From Pacificoceanicola sp048553275 (GTDB lineage Bacteria > Pseudomonadota > Alphaproteobacteria > Rhodobacterales > Rhodobacteraceae), in assembly GCF_048553275.1 (NCBI RefSeq), contig NZ_JBLZMW010000003.1, positions 248,001 through 312,000 of the forward strand: a DNA stretch of 64,000 nt, given 5' to 3'. The position numbers and the translations under genes were made by a program. This document shows, one piece after another, positions 33,604-41,787 of the stretch (positions are counted from its first letter, which is position 1; every line of letters starts with the position of its first letter). The notes beneath the pieces are model-generated. The model was not told where the DNA came from. It saw nothing but the letters and a program-made list of their open reading frames with translations, and ran no database searches.

Positions 33604-34515
33604 ATGTCCGAGGCAAAACCAAGAGAGGAGCGCACCGGCGCCGGCGTCCTGTTGATGGCGCTCGCGGTGGTGGGCTTTACCTGCATCGACAGCTCCGCAA
33701 AATGGCTGATCCTTGGTGGGCTGCCTGCCCTGCAGGTGGTTTTCGTACGCTACTTCGGGCATTTCCTCGTTGCCGTGACGCTTTATGGCTCGCAGGAAGG
33801 GCGGGATGCCTTTGTCTCAAACGCTCCGCTCAAGCAACTCCTGCGCAGCCTGTTTCTCCTTGGCAGCACGGTGTTCAATTTCACCTCCCTGCAGTATCTG
33901 CCGATCACCGTCACCACGACGATCATGTTCGCCGGACCCATCGTTGTCACGCTTCTGGCCATCCCGATCCTCGGCGAAAAGGTCGGCCTGCGCCGAATTG
34001 TTGCGGTCTGTGTCGGCTTTATCGGCGTTCTGGTGGTGATGCAGCCCTGGGGCGTGGAGTTTCATCCGGCGATGCTCCTGAACCTCGCCGCGCTGACCAT
34101 GGCGTCGCTCTATTTTATCATGACGCGGCTGCTGGCCGGGATCGAAGGCAACGCCACCCAGCAGATCTGGTCCTCCGGCATTGCGGCGGCGGCCCTTGTG
34201 CCGTTCGTTTTCGGGTCCTGGGTCTGGCCCACGGGTACGGGATGGATTGCATTTCTGCTGATCGGAGCCTTTGGCGCCGGCGGACATATCGCCGCGACGA
34301 CGGCGCATCGCCTGGCTGATGCGTCGATCCTCGCGCCGGTAATCTATATCCAGATCTTCCTGGCCGCCGTGGCCGGGGTGGTGCTCTTCGACACATGGCC
34401 GACCGTCTGGACCCTGGGCGGCGGCGCGATCATCATAGGCTCGGGGCTCTATATCTGGCAGCGCGAGCGCGCCGTGCGGGGCCGTATCCGGCGCCCGGTG
34501 CCCCACACCCGCTGA
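33604..34515 (+). CDS. EamA/DMT-family transporter
   Basis: A 303-residue inner-membrane protein with ten hydrophobic segments in two EamA repeats (about 15-145 and 155-290). Typical segments are FTCIDSSAKWLI, SLQYLPITVTTTIMFAGPIVVTLLAIPILGEKV and LADASILAPVIYIQIFLAAVAGVVLF. GGAGG precedes the ATG. It probably exports or imports a small metabolite linked to this island; direction and substrate are unknown. Confidence 0.85.
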   Translation: MSEAKPREERTGAGVLLMALAVVGFTCIDSSAKWLILGGLPALQVVFVRYFGHFLVAVTLYGSQEGRDAFVSNAPLKQLLRSLFLLGSTVFNFTSLQYLPITVTTTIMFAGPIVVTLLAIPILGEKVGLRRIVAVCVGFIGVLVVMQPWGVEFHPAMLLNLAALTMASLYFIMTRLLAGIEGNATQQIWSSGIAAAALVPFVFGSWVWPTGTGWIAFLLIGAFGAGGHIAATTAHRLADASILAPVIYIQIFLAAVAGVVLFDTWPTVWTLGGGAIIIGSGLYIWQRERAVRGRIRRPVPHTR

Positions 34516-34516
34516 T

Positions 34517-34543
34517 GTAGGGCGGGGCTGTGCCCCGCACCCC
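34517..34543. repeat. 27-bp hairpin repeat, copy 2
   Basis: Identical over 27 bp to 6851-6877, starting 1 bp after the transporter stop. Perfect GCGGGGC-TGT-GCCCCGC stem. Confidence 0.7.
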
Positions 34544-34691
34544 CGTCAAAAGGCACCTGTCCGCGTGCCCTGGCCAATCAGCGCTTCAAATGATCCGAAC
34601 ATGCCGGACCACCGTAGAGTATGTGTCTGAGGCACGGCGGCCATGGGTCGCCTGCCCGCAGCAATATGGACAGTCTGGAAAGGAAACACCC

Positions 34692-35183
34692 ATGAATCGC
34701 CGGTTCGCACTCAAGACGTTTGCCGCGCTCAGCGTTGCCGCTTTTGCCGCCGCATGTGCCCCGATGATGGATGACGGGGATGACATCGTCGACATCGCCG
34801 CGTCAAACAGCGACTTCTCGACACTCGTCGCAGCCGTCCAGGCCGCCGGCCTTGTCGAGACGCTCAAGGGCGACGGTCCGTTCACGGTCTTTGCGCCTAC
34901 GAACGCAGCTTTTGACGCACTGCCCGCAGGCACAGTTGAATCCCTGTTGAAGCCTGAGAACAGGGATCAGCTGGTCGCGATCCTGACGTATCACGTGGTT
35001 CCCGGTGCGGTCACCTCTGACCAGCTTGTCGGCAAGCGGCTCTCCGTGGCGACGGTCCAGGGCTCCACCGTGCATATCGACGGCCGGCACGGCGTGAAAG
35101 TCGATGACGCCACCGTCACCACCGCCGACATCACCGCGACCAATGGCGTGATCCACGTCATCGACAGCGTTCTCATGCCCTGA
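34692..35183 (+). CDS. Fasciclin-domain lipoprotein
   Basis: A 163-residue exported protein. The signal ends in a lipobox-like VAAFAAAC (Cys about 21), so it is probably a lipoprotein. One FAS1 domain fills the rest: FSTLVAAVQAAGLVETLKGDGPFTVFAPTNAAFDAL and ILTYHVVPGAV, ending TNGVIHVIDSVLMP. FAS1 domains mediate surface adhesion or matrix contacts. AAAGGAAA precedes the ATG. It seems unrelated to the catabolic genes around it. Confidence 0.9.
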   Translation: MNRRFALKTFAALSVAAFAAACAPMMDDGDDIVDIAASNSDFSTLVAAVQAAGLVETLKGDGPFTVFAPTNAAFDALPAGTVESLLKPENRDQLVAILTYHVVPGAVTSDQLVGKRLSVATVQGSTVHIDGRHGVKVDDATVTTADITATNGVIHVIDSVLMP

Positions 35184-35273
35184 AGCAGCACTTTCCGGCA
35201 AGGCGTTGAACGCGTCTTGCCGGAAGCCCTCGGATCGCGGCGACAGGACCGCATAGGACAGGCCCGGCACCGG

Positions 35274-35283
35274 CCCCCCCCCC
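35274..35283. repeat. Run of ten C
   Basis: A ten-base C homopolymer flanked by GG on both sides in the gap between the fasciclin and SDR stops. It is prone to slippage or sequencing error; no gene is affected. Confidence 0.8.
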
Positions 35284-35312
35284 GGCCTGTCGGGTAAAGG
35301 GCCTGTCTCGGT

Positions 35313-36050
35313 TCAGCCGCGCCCGATATAGGGCATCGCGCTGGCCATGACGGTCATGAACTGCACATTCGCCTCCAACGGCAGGGAGGCCATGTGCAGC
35401 ACCGATTTCGCCACGTTCGAGACATCCATCACCGGCTCCACGGCGATCGAGCCATCGGCCTGGGGCACGCCCTTGGTCATCTTCGCGGCCATGTCGGTCA
35501 ACGCGTTGCCGATGTCGATCTGTCCGCAGGCGATGTTGTAGGGCCGCCCATCGAGCGAGATCGAGCGTGTCAGCCCGGTCACTGCGTGTTTGGACGCCGT
35601 ATAGGGGGCCGAGCCCCAGCGCGGCACATAGGCTGAGACCGATCCGTTGTTGATGATCCGCCCGCCTTGCGGGTCCTGCGCCCGCATCCGGGCAAACGCC
35701 GCGCGTGCGCAGATGAAGGACCCGGTCAGGTTGATGTCGATGGCCTTGCGGAAATCGGCCACGCTGGTCTCGTCGATCGTGCCGCCCATCACCGAAACAC
35801 CGGCGTTGTTGAACAGGCAATCGATCCGGCCCCATTCCGCCATGGCCTTGTCGAAGGCGACATCGACGCTTGCTTCGTCGGAGACGTCGCAGGGCAGTGC
35901 CAGGACGCCCTCGTGTTCGGCGGCAAGCGCCTCCAGCGGCTCTGCCCGGCGTCCCACGACACCGACGGTCCAGCCTGCTTCGACAAAGGCCAGCGTGCAG
36001 GCCTTGCCGATGCCCTGCCCGCCACCGGTGATGATAATCGTCTGCGCCAT
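35313..36050 (-). CDS. SDR oxidoreductase
   Basis: A 245-residue SDR. Cofactor motif TGGGQGIGKACTLAF, NNAG, active-site Ser in NNGSVSAYVPRWG and YTASKHAV are present. AGGAGG precedes the ATG at 36050. An odd point is the C-terminus, which ends MPYIGRG without the common VDGG segment. It is downstream of the IlvD/Edd dehydratase (102 bp) in the same direction, so it likely acts on the same sugar acid. Confidence 0.85.
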   Translation of the reverse strand: MAQTIIITGGGQGIGKACTLAFVEAGWTVGVVGRRAEPLEALAAEHEGVLALPCDVSDEASVDVAFDKAMAEWGRIDCLFNNAGVSVMGGTIDETSVADFRKAIDINLTGSFICARAAFARMRAQDPQGGRIINNGSVSAYVPRWGSAPYTASKHAVTGLTRSISLDGRPYNIACGQIDIGNALTDMAAKMTKGVPQADGSIAVEPVMDVSNVAKSVLHMASLPLEANVQFMTVMASAMPYIGRG

Positions 36051-36152
36051 GGCGCACCTCCTCGTTCCTGATCTCTCTGGTTTTACTCTCCGGCGTGGCG
36101 CGCGACGGGCCATGGGTCAATGCCCCGGCCCGCCGCGCAACCGCTCAGGCCG

Positions 36153-37934
36153 TCAGTGATTGTCGCGTGGCAGATCGCGCGCCACTTTCTGATAGGCCGT
36201 CGCCAGTTCAAGACAGCCACCATCCGCGAGTTGCCCCACGTGCTTGCGATAGATCTCCTGCCACGGGGTCTGGCTGCGGATCTCCGGCGCTTCCCATGCG
36301 TCGATCCGGGCCTGCCATTCGGCTTCGTCCACCAGCGCATCCATTTTCGAGTTGTTCAGATCGAGCCGCACCCGATCCCCCGTTTTCAGATGGGCCAGAC
36401 CGCCGCCGACAACCGACTCGGGCGAGGCGTTCAGGATAGATGGCGATTCGGATGTCCCGGATTGCCGCCCGTCCCCAACCGTCGGCAGATGATTGATGCC
36501 CTGCCGGATCAACGCATCGGGCGGCTGCATGTTGACCACCTCGGCGCTGCCGGGATAGCCGACGCAGCCGACGCCGCGAATGAACAGGATGCTTGTCTCG
36601 TCGATTTCCAGCGCCGGATCGTTGATCCGGTCGTGGTAATCCTCCGGCCCTTCAAAGACGACGGCGCGGGCCTCGTAGACGCCCTCGTTGCCGGGCTCCG
36701 AGAGAAAGCGCTTCTGGAAGTCCGGCGAGATCACCGAGGTTTTCATCAGCGCCGAGTCGAACAGATTGCCCGAGAGCACCTTGAAGCCCGCGTTCTGGCG
36801 CATCGGCTCCGCTACGGTCTTGATGACGTCGACATCCATACTCTCGACGCCCGCAAGGTTCACGCCCATCGTGTTGCCCGTCGCGGTCATGACACCCTCA
36901 TGGATGCGGCCCGCCTTCATCAACTCGCCCATCACCGCAGGCACGCCGCCCGCGCGGAAGAAGCTCTCCCCCAGATACTCCCCGGCGGGCTGCATGTTGA
37001 CCAGCAGCGGAACGTCAAAGCCGACCGTCTGCCAGTCCTTCACGTTCAGCTCGACGCCCGCATGACGCGCAACCGCCTGAAGATGCGGCGGGGCGTTGGT
37101 GCTGCCGCCGATGGCGGAGTTGACCACAATGGCGTTCTCGAATGCCTCGCGGGTCAGGATGTCGGAGGGTTTGAGATCGTCGAGAACCATCTGCACGATA
37201 CGCTTGCCGGTCTCGAAGGCCATGGCCATGCGCTCGCGGAAGGGCGCAGGGATGGCGCTGTTGCCGGTCAGGGACATGCCAAGCGCCTCTGCCATGGCGT
37301 TCATTGTCGAGGCCGTGCCCATGGTGTTGCAATGGCCCAGCGACGGCGCGGAGGCGCAGACCCGGGACATGAATTCTTCGTAATCGATCTTGCCTTCGGC
37401 CAGCAGGCGGCGCGATTCCCAGACAATCGAGCCGGAGCCTGCCCGCTTGCCTTTCCACCACCCGTCCAGCATCGGACCGCCGTTCAGGGCAATCGCCGGC
37501 AGGTCGGCCGTCGCGGCGCCCATCAGCATCGCTGGCGTTGTCTTGTCACAGCCTGTGGTCAGGACTACGCCGTCGATCGGATAGCCGTGCAACACCTCGA
37601 CAAGACCGAGATAGGTCAAATTCCGGTCCAGCGCCGCGGTCGGCCGCTTGCCCGTCTCCTGAATCGGATGCACCGGGAACTCCATCGGAACCCCGCCCGC
37701 TTCGCGGATGCCTGCCTTGATGCGGTCCATCAGGAAGACGTGGATCTTGTTGCAGGGCGCAAGATCGCTGCCGGAGTTGGCGATGCCGATGATCGGCCGC
37801 TCGCCTTGCAGCTCCTCGCGGGTGAAGGTGCTGTTCTGATAGCGCTCGACATAGAGCGCGGTCATGCCCGGATTGTTTGGATTGTCGAACCACTCCTGCG
37901 AGCGGAACCGTTTGTTGGCGCGCGTATCTGACAT
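36153..37934 (-). CDS. IlvD/Edd-family sugar-acid dehydratase
   Basis: A 593-residue enzyme. The three iron-sulfur cysteines are visible at C61 (DLAPCN), C129 (TTGCDKTTP) and C202 (GHCNTMGTAS), matching positions known in L-arabinonate dehydratase, a [2Fe-2S] member. It removes water from a pentonate or hexonate to give a 2-keto-3-deoxy acid. GGGAGGAC precedes the ATG. A TTTGGTATACCAAA operator lies about 70 bp upstream, placing it in the GntR regulon. L-arabinonate or D-xylonate-type substrates are most likely. Confidence 0.9.
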   Translation of the reverse strand: MSDTRANKRFRSQEWFDNPNNPGMTALYVERYQNSTFTREELQGERPIIGIANSGSDLAPCNKIHVFLMDRIKAGIREAGGVPMEFPVHPIQETGKRPTAALDRNLTYLGLVEVLHGYPIDGVVLTTGCDKTTPAMLMGAATADLPAIALNGGPMLDGWWKGKRAGSGSIVWESRRLLAEGKIDYEEFMSRVCASAPSLGHCNTMGTASTMNAMAEALGMSLTGNSAIPAPFRERMAMAFETGKRIVQMVLDDLKPSDILTREAFENAIVVNSAIGGSTNAPPHLQAVARHAGVELNVKDWQTVGFDVPLLVNMQPAGEYLGESFFRAGGVPAVMGELMKAGRIHEGVMTATGNTMGVNLAGVESMDVDVIKTVAEPMRQNAGFKVLSGNLFDSALMKTSVISPDFQKRFLSEPGNEGVYEARAVVFEGPEDYHDRINDPALEIDETSILFIRGVGCVGYPGSAEVVNMQPPDALIRQGINHLPTVGDGRQSGTSESPSILNASPESVVGGGLAHLKTGDRVRLDLNNSKMDALVDEAEWQARIDAWEAPEIRSQTPWQEIYRKHVGQLADGGCLELATAYQKVARDLPRDNH

Positions 37935-38002
37935 GATGTCCTCCCGAATAACAGGGGCGCGCGACATCCGCGTCTACCCACTGGCTTGCAGCAGCATTTC
38001 AA

Positions 38003-38016
38003 TTTGGTATACCAAA
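38003..38016. promoter_or_regulatory. GntR operator, site 3 (TTTGGTATACCAAA)
   Basis: Perfect 14-bp palindrome between the divergent IlvD/Edd gene and the gene at 38053; same core as the sites at 24800 and 24858. Confidence 0.75.
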
Positions 38017-38052
38017 TGCAAGAGCTACTCACACCCTACGGGAGGAGATGGG

Positions 38053-38535
38053 ATGAGAACTGCCATTTTGGCGTTCGTGCTGATGGGCGCGAGCGCCCTG
38101 CCAGCCCTTGCGGACTTTGACCTCGACAAGACGAAGACCTGCCTGCTGGAGGCCCAGTCGAAGAAGGGAAACCCCGCCATCTGCATCGAAGAGGCCCATG
38201 CGCCCTGTCTTGCCGAACCTGCGGACAGCCCCAGCCTTGCCGCGCTGTGCTTTACCAAGGCGCGTGAGACATGGAGCACCGGGATCACCGCCGAGATGGA
38301 TGCAATCAAGGCGGGCGCGCCGGAGCAGATCGCCGCGATTGCCGGGATCGAGCTCAAGTACGATCTGATCGCCAGCCTGACACAGTGCGACCGCATGGAA
38401 GAATTGGCCCTGCTTGGCGATATGCCCGCAGAACGCTTGCAACGCGATATGGCGCGCTGCCAGGCGAGCAGTTCCGGCCTTGCCTACGCCCGCTTGCTCT
38501 GGCGTGCGTCCACCCTGCCCGTTGAGGACAAATGA
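38053..38535 (+). CDS. Small cysteine-containing periplasmic protein
   Basis: A 160-residue protein with a signal peptide (about 1-20, MRTAILAFVLMGASALPALA) and six cysteines in the mature part, suggesting disulfides. The spacing faintly recalls LprI-like lysozyme-inhibitor proteins, but this is not secure. GGAGGAG precedes the ATG. It lies 1 bp before the RraA-family gene and under the palindromic operator, so it is probably co-expressed with the catabolic genes. Confidence 0.65.
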   Translation: MRTAILAFVLMGASALPALADFDLDKTKTCLLEAQSKKGNPAICIEEAHAPCLAEPADSPSLAALCFTKARETWSTGITAEMDAIKAGAPEQIAAIAGIELKYDLIASLTQCDRMEELALLGDMPAERLQRDMARCQASSSGLAYARLLWRASTLPVEDK

Positions 38536-38536
38536 C

Positions 38537-39235
38537 ATGATCGAAGAACCGCCGTTTCTGACCCTTATCAAGACCGCCCCGCGCCCGACACAGGCCCAGA
38601 TCGACGCCTTCAAGGGCCTGCCGACCGGGTTCATTTGCGACGCGATGAACGGCAAGGGCGCGCTCGACACCGCCATCGGCCCGATCGGCTTTGGCCGCGA
38701 TTATGACTGCACCGCCTGTGGCCCGGCGCTTGTCGCGGACAATGGACCGGCGGAAATCCTCGCGACGCTGGCGGCGGTGTCGATGATCAAGCCCGGCGAC
38801 GTGGTGGTTGCCGCAGTCGATGGGCATCAGGGCTGCTCGGCCTCGGGCGATCAACTGATGGGGATGATGAAGAACGCCGGCGCGGCAGGCTTTGTCACCG
38901 ACGGGCCGATGCGCGATTACGAAGGGATCGTGGACGTCGGCCTGCCTGCCTTCTGCACCGGCCTCAACCCGAACTCACCCTACGGCAGTGGCCCCGGCAC
39001 GGTCGGCGGCGCGGCGGTGGTTGGTGGCAGCCGCATCGCCACGGGCGACATGATCATCGCGGACCGCAGCGGCGTCGTCGTCGTGCCCTTCGAGGAGATC
39101 GACCGGGTGCTCGCCAAGCTCGAAGAGGTGAAGGCGATGGAAGCCGAGCTCGAAGCCAAGGTGGCCAGCGGGTTCTGCGCCCCGCTGGGCCTCGACGCGC
39201 TTGTTGCCGAAGGCAAGGCAGTTGTGAAGGGCTGA
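38537..39235 (+). CDS. RraA-family aldolase/decarboxylase-like protein
   Basis: A 232-residue protein. RraA/HMG-aldolase features are present: CDAMNGKGALD, a GPALVADNG turn, PGDVVVAAVDGHQGCSASGDQLMGMMKNAGAAGFVTDGPMRDYEG (substrate and metal site with G-x-x-x-x-x-x-A, R and D), and GDMIIADRSGVVVVP. In catabolic settings this family often acts as a 4-hydroxy-4-methyl-2-oxoglutarate-type aldolase or oxaloacetate decarboxylase rather than an RNase E regulator. The context favours an enzyme. Confidence 0.82.
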   Translation: MIEEPPFLTLIKTAPRPTQAQIDAFKGLPTGFICDAMNGKGALDTAIGPIGFGRDYDCTACGPALVADNGPAEILATLAAVSMIKPGDVVVAAVDGHQGCSASGDQLMGMMKNAGAAGFVTDGPMRDYEGIVDVGLPAFCTGLNPNSPYGSGPGTVGGAAVVGGSRIATGDMIIADRSGVVVVPFEEIDRVLAKLEEVKAMEAELEAKVASGFCAPLGLDALVAEGKAVVKG

Positions 39236-39275
39236 CCCCCGGACCAGGGATTTCGCCGCGCTGCGCGCGTCGACC

Positions 39276-39302
39276 GGCTGCGGTTCCTGCGGAACCGCAG
39301 CC
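39276..39302. terminator. 12-bp perfect hairpin after rraA-like gene
   Basis: GGCTGCGGTTCC-TGC-GGAACCGCAGCC. It is the first of four consecutive stems (the second is CGCGCC-TCAG-GGCGCG at 39305-39320; the other two belong to the repeat at 39324). No T-tract follows. Confidence 0.6.
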
Positions 39303-39323
39303 AACGCGCCTCAGGGCGCGGTC

Positions 39324-39384
39324 GGGGGCTCCGCCCCCACGGCTCTGCGAGCCTCCCCCGAGGTATTTTCGGACCAAAGACGAG
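39324..39384 (+). repeat. Dispersed structured repeat
   Basis: GGGGGC-TCC-GCCCCC, GGCTC-TGC-GAGCC (39341-39353), then TCCCCCGAGGTATTTTC and GGACCAAAGACGAG. Both stems are perfect; the tail is a variant of the AGAGAAGAAG type. Confidence 0.85.
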
Positions 39385-39440
39385 ATGCCGCGCCCGTGGA
39401 ACCGCCGAGTTCGCAAGCCTGCTGCGGCGCCTTTCTTGGC

Positions 39441-40337
39441 CTACTTCACGGAAAAGGCGCTCTTTGCGCCGCCAGACATCTGTGTCTTGAAGATTGAGGT
39501 GTTGTCCTTTGCAGGCGGAAGCGGCATCAGCACCGGCACATCCGCAAGCCGTGGCGTCAGGCAGGGCGTGCCCGTGACGATACGGCTTTGCAAGTCCTCC
39601 CAGAACCCGCGCTGACCGAGCGCGTGAATGTAGCTTGCCCCGCCAAGCAAGGGCCAGGCATGCGCCGCCGCCAATTCGTAGAACAGGATCAGCCGCGCCC
39701 GGTCCGAGACATTGGGCGCCGAGCCATGAAGAATACGCACATGGTGCACCGTCATGCTGCCAGCCTTGCCCGTCAGGGTCACGGCCTTGTCCATTTCGAA
39801 CAGCGGATCGTCCGGGTCGATTGCGCCACAGAACACGCCGTCGTTGTGATGGCTCAGAACCGGGCCGAGCTGCGATCCGGGAATGACCATCAGGGGGCCG
39901 GTATCCTCGTCCACATCCGCGAGGTTCAGGCCAAAGGCCAGCAGGCTGTCATTGGTGTGTGGGTAAAACGCCCAGTCCTGATGCCATTCGACCGCCGCAC
40001 CACCGCCGGGAGCCTTTGTGTTCAGCTTTGCCGTGTTGAGGTAGGTATCCGGTCCCAGCAGATCGGTCAGCACGTCGGTCACCTTGGACCGGGTCAGAAT
40101 TTCCCAATAGTACGGGTCGATCTTGTGAGGCAGTTTGATACGGGTCAGCCGTGGATTATCCGGTCCGTGGCCCTTGTCGAGGTCATAGCGTTCGTTGCTT
40201 TCGGTGACAGTCCGGGAGGCTTCGATCAACCCCTTGGTGATGTCCTGCAACTTCGCCAACTGCTCCGGGGTCAGCACATCCTCAACCATGAGGTAGCCGT
40301 TTTCCTCGAAAAAAACTTTCTGATCCTGCGTAAGCAT
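39441..40337 (-). CDS. Phytanoyl-CoA dioxygenase (PhyH)-family protein
   Basis: A 298-residue Fe(II)/2-oxoglutarate-dependent oxygenase. The facial triad is visible: H119 and D121 in EWHQDWAFYPHT, H204 in RILHGSAPN. The N-terminal FFEENGYLMVEDVLTPEQL is typical. It hydroxylates an unknown substrate in the cytoplasm. Its promoter region carries TGGTATCGATACCA (40366), which differs from the island operator by an inserted CG pair plus flank, so it may answer to another regulator. Confidence 0.87.
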   Translation of the reverse strand: MLTQDQKVFFEENGYLMVEDVLTPEQLAKLQDITKGLIEASRTVTESNERYDLDKGHGPDNPRLTRIKLPHKIDPYYWEILTRSKVTDVLTDLLGPDTYLNTAKLNTKAPGGGAAVEWHQDWAFYPHTNDSLLAFGLNLADVDEDTGPLMVIPGSQLGPVLSHHNDGVFCGAIDPDDPLFEMDKAVTLTGKAGSMTVHHVRILHGSAPNVSDRARLILFYELAAAHAWPLLGGASYIHALGQRGFWEDLQSRIVTGTPCLTPRLADVPVLMPLPPAKDNTSIFKTQMSGGAKSAFSVK

Positions 40338-40365
40338 CGTGTTGCGCCACCCAATTTGCCGCCGA

Positions 40366-40400
40366 TGGTATCGATACCAAGGCTGGTGAAATCGTTACCA
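40366..40400. promoter_or_regulatory. Operator-like palindromes upstream of PhyH gene
   Basis: TGGTATCGATACCA (40366-40379) is a perfect 14-bp palindrome, and TGGTGAAATCGTTACCA (40384-40400) repeats its half-sites imperfectly 18 bp further on. They lie 29-63 bp before the start of the PhyH gene. Confidence 0.55.
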
Positions 40401-40683
40401 TCGCCCTGTCTCGACCGTCAAGACAGCGGGTCGAACCGGTCTGAACGGCGAACCTGAATGGCGACGATGCGCGCCAGGGCGCAGAACGCGGGGATCATGG
40501 CGCTGGCATTATCCGGACCTGGCGATATCTGGTTTGACGGGGCTGCGGGCGTGAGCTGAGAATTTTGTTTGGAAAGTTGGCAAGGGATCAGCCGACGGGT
40601 TGCGGCTTTGGTTCTTGGGAGGCCCTCGGCTCCAACGTGTATCGACATCGGCTGTGCTCTGCTCCAGCCCGGATCGGGGAGCA

Positions 40684-40744
40684 GGGGGCGCTGCCCCCTC
40701 GGCTCTGCGAGCCTCACCCCCGGGATATTTGAACAGAGAAGAAG
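40684..40744 (+). repeat. Dispersed structured repeat
   Basis: GGGGGC-GCT-GCCCCC, GGCTC-TGC-GAGCC (40701-40713), then TCACCCCCGGGATATTT and GAACAGAGAAGAAG. It is nearly the same as 39324 but with the full AGAGAAGAAG tail. Confidence 0.88.
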
Positions 40745-40762
40745 CGCAAGGCGCCGACCCTG

Positions 40763-40814
40763 GCTTCTTCTCTTTCACAAACACCCGGGGGCCGCAGGGC
40801 GGGCGCTGCGCCCC
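40763..40814 (-). repeat. Dispersed structured repeat, inverted relative to the previous copy
   Basis: On the minus strand it reads GGGGCGCAGCGCCC, GCCCTGCGGCC, CCCGGGTGTTTGTGAA, then AGAGAAGAAGC. With the copy at 40684 the tails pair as GAGAAGAAGC / GCTTCTTCTC around an 17-nt centre. Confidence 0.75.
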
Positions 40815-40843
40815 ATCCCCTTTTCCAAAGAGAGGCGTCCGCG

Positions 40844-41764
40844 TCAGGCGCCTTTGCTGACTTCCTCTTCGAGGTCCATGCCGTTCAGCCGAGCGACATG
40901 ATCGGCCAGGAACGGTACGTAATCGTCGGCGTGGCCAATCGCCTCCACATGGGAGAAATACTGCCGCGTGGCCGAGGCGATCAGGGTCAGCGCCCCGGCA
41001 TCCGCCGCCATGGCATTGGCGTAGCGCACATCCTTGGAGGCATTGGCGATGGTGAACTTGTGGGCGTCGCGATTGCGGTCCACGGCGTAGCTCATGAATG
41101 TGTCGAAAAAGCCATTGCCGAGCCGGGATGAGCCGATCACCTTTTGCACCGTCTGCGGCGCGATGCCGACCTTGGCGCCCAGCACCGTGGCTTCGGCATA
41201 GAGCGCGGCATAGGACATGCTGATCAGGTTCATGAGCAGCTTCATCTTGTGGCCTGCGCCGGTTCCGCCGACGCGGTTGATATTGCCCGCCCAGCATTCG
41301 AGGATGGGGAGGACCTTGGCATAGCTGTCATCATCCGCGCCGACCATGGCATCCAGCGTCCCTTCCTCCGCCTCTTTCGGGGTGCGGCCAAGTGGGGCAT
41401 CGACGATTGTGCCGCCCTTTTCGGCCAGCGCCTCGGCCAGCTTCATGGTCGAGACCGGATCGGCGGTGGAGCAATCGACGACGATCAGGCCGGGGCGTGC
41501 ACCCGCCAGAAGACCGTCCTCACCGTGATAGACCGCTTCGATCTGCGGCGAGTTGCCAAGGCACAGGTGGATGACGTCGCATTGCTCTGCCATCTCGCGC
41601 GGGGTCTGCACCTCCGTTGCGCCCATGCTCTTGAGGCTCTCGACCGGATCGCGGTTGCGGTTGCCCTTGATGACCAGCGGATAGCCGCCCTGCAGGATGT
41701 TCTTGGCCATGCCGTGGCCCATCAGGCCCACGCCGATAAAGCCCACTGTGGGTTTGTCTGACAT
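40844..41764 (-). CDS. Beta-hydroxyacid dehydrogenase (GarR/HIBADH family), second paralogue
   Basis: A 306-residue NAD(P)-dependent enzyme. Motifs: GFIGVGLMGHGMAKNIL, HLCLGNSPQIEAVYHG, DAPLGRTPKEAEEG, and GGTGAGHKMKLLMNLIS with the catalytic Lys. GGGAGGAG precedes the ATG at 41764. It ends the operon LysE - FAD oxidase - dehydrogenase that starts at 43778 under operator site 4. The gene at 31818 is its closest relative in the window by motif. It probably acts on a 3-hydroxy acid or semialdehyde. Confidence 0.88.
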   Translation of the reverse strand: MSDKPTVGFIGVGLMGHGMAKNILQGGYPLVIKGNRNRDPVESLKSMGATEVQTPREMAEQCDVIHLCLGNSPQIEAVYHGEDGLLAGARPGLIVVDCSTADPVSTMKLAEALAEKGGTIVDAPLGRTPKEAEEGTLDAMVGADDDSYAKVLPILECWAGNINRVGGTGAGHKMKLLMNLISMSYAALYAEATVLGAKVGIAPQTVQKVIGSSRLGNGFFDTFMSYAVDRNRDAHKFTIANASKDVRYANAMAADAGALTLIASATRQYFSHVEAIGHADDYVPFLADHVARLNGMDLEEEVSKGA

Positions 41765-41787
41765 TTTTTCTCCTCCCGTTTTGCGTA

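Larger units (their letters stand above)
40338..40843. other. 506-bp intergenic stretch
   Basis: No gene is supported. It contains the operator-like palindromes at 40366-40400 and two full dispersed repeats facing each other (40684-40744 and 40763-40814). Open frames here follow the repeat sequence and are not convincing. Confidence 0.65.

Noticed and set aside
36120..37931. 603-residue plus-strand open frame over the IlvD/Edd gene
   Set aside because: Exact antisense shadow of an enzyme with intact iron-sulfur cysteines.
40509..41297. 262-residue minus-strand open frame across the facing repeats
   Set aside because: It is made of repeat sequence and an out-of-frame part of the beta-hydroxyacid dehydrogenase gene.
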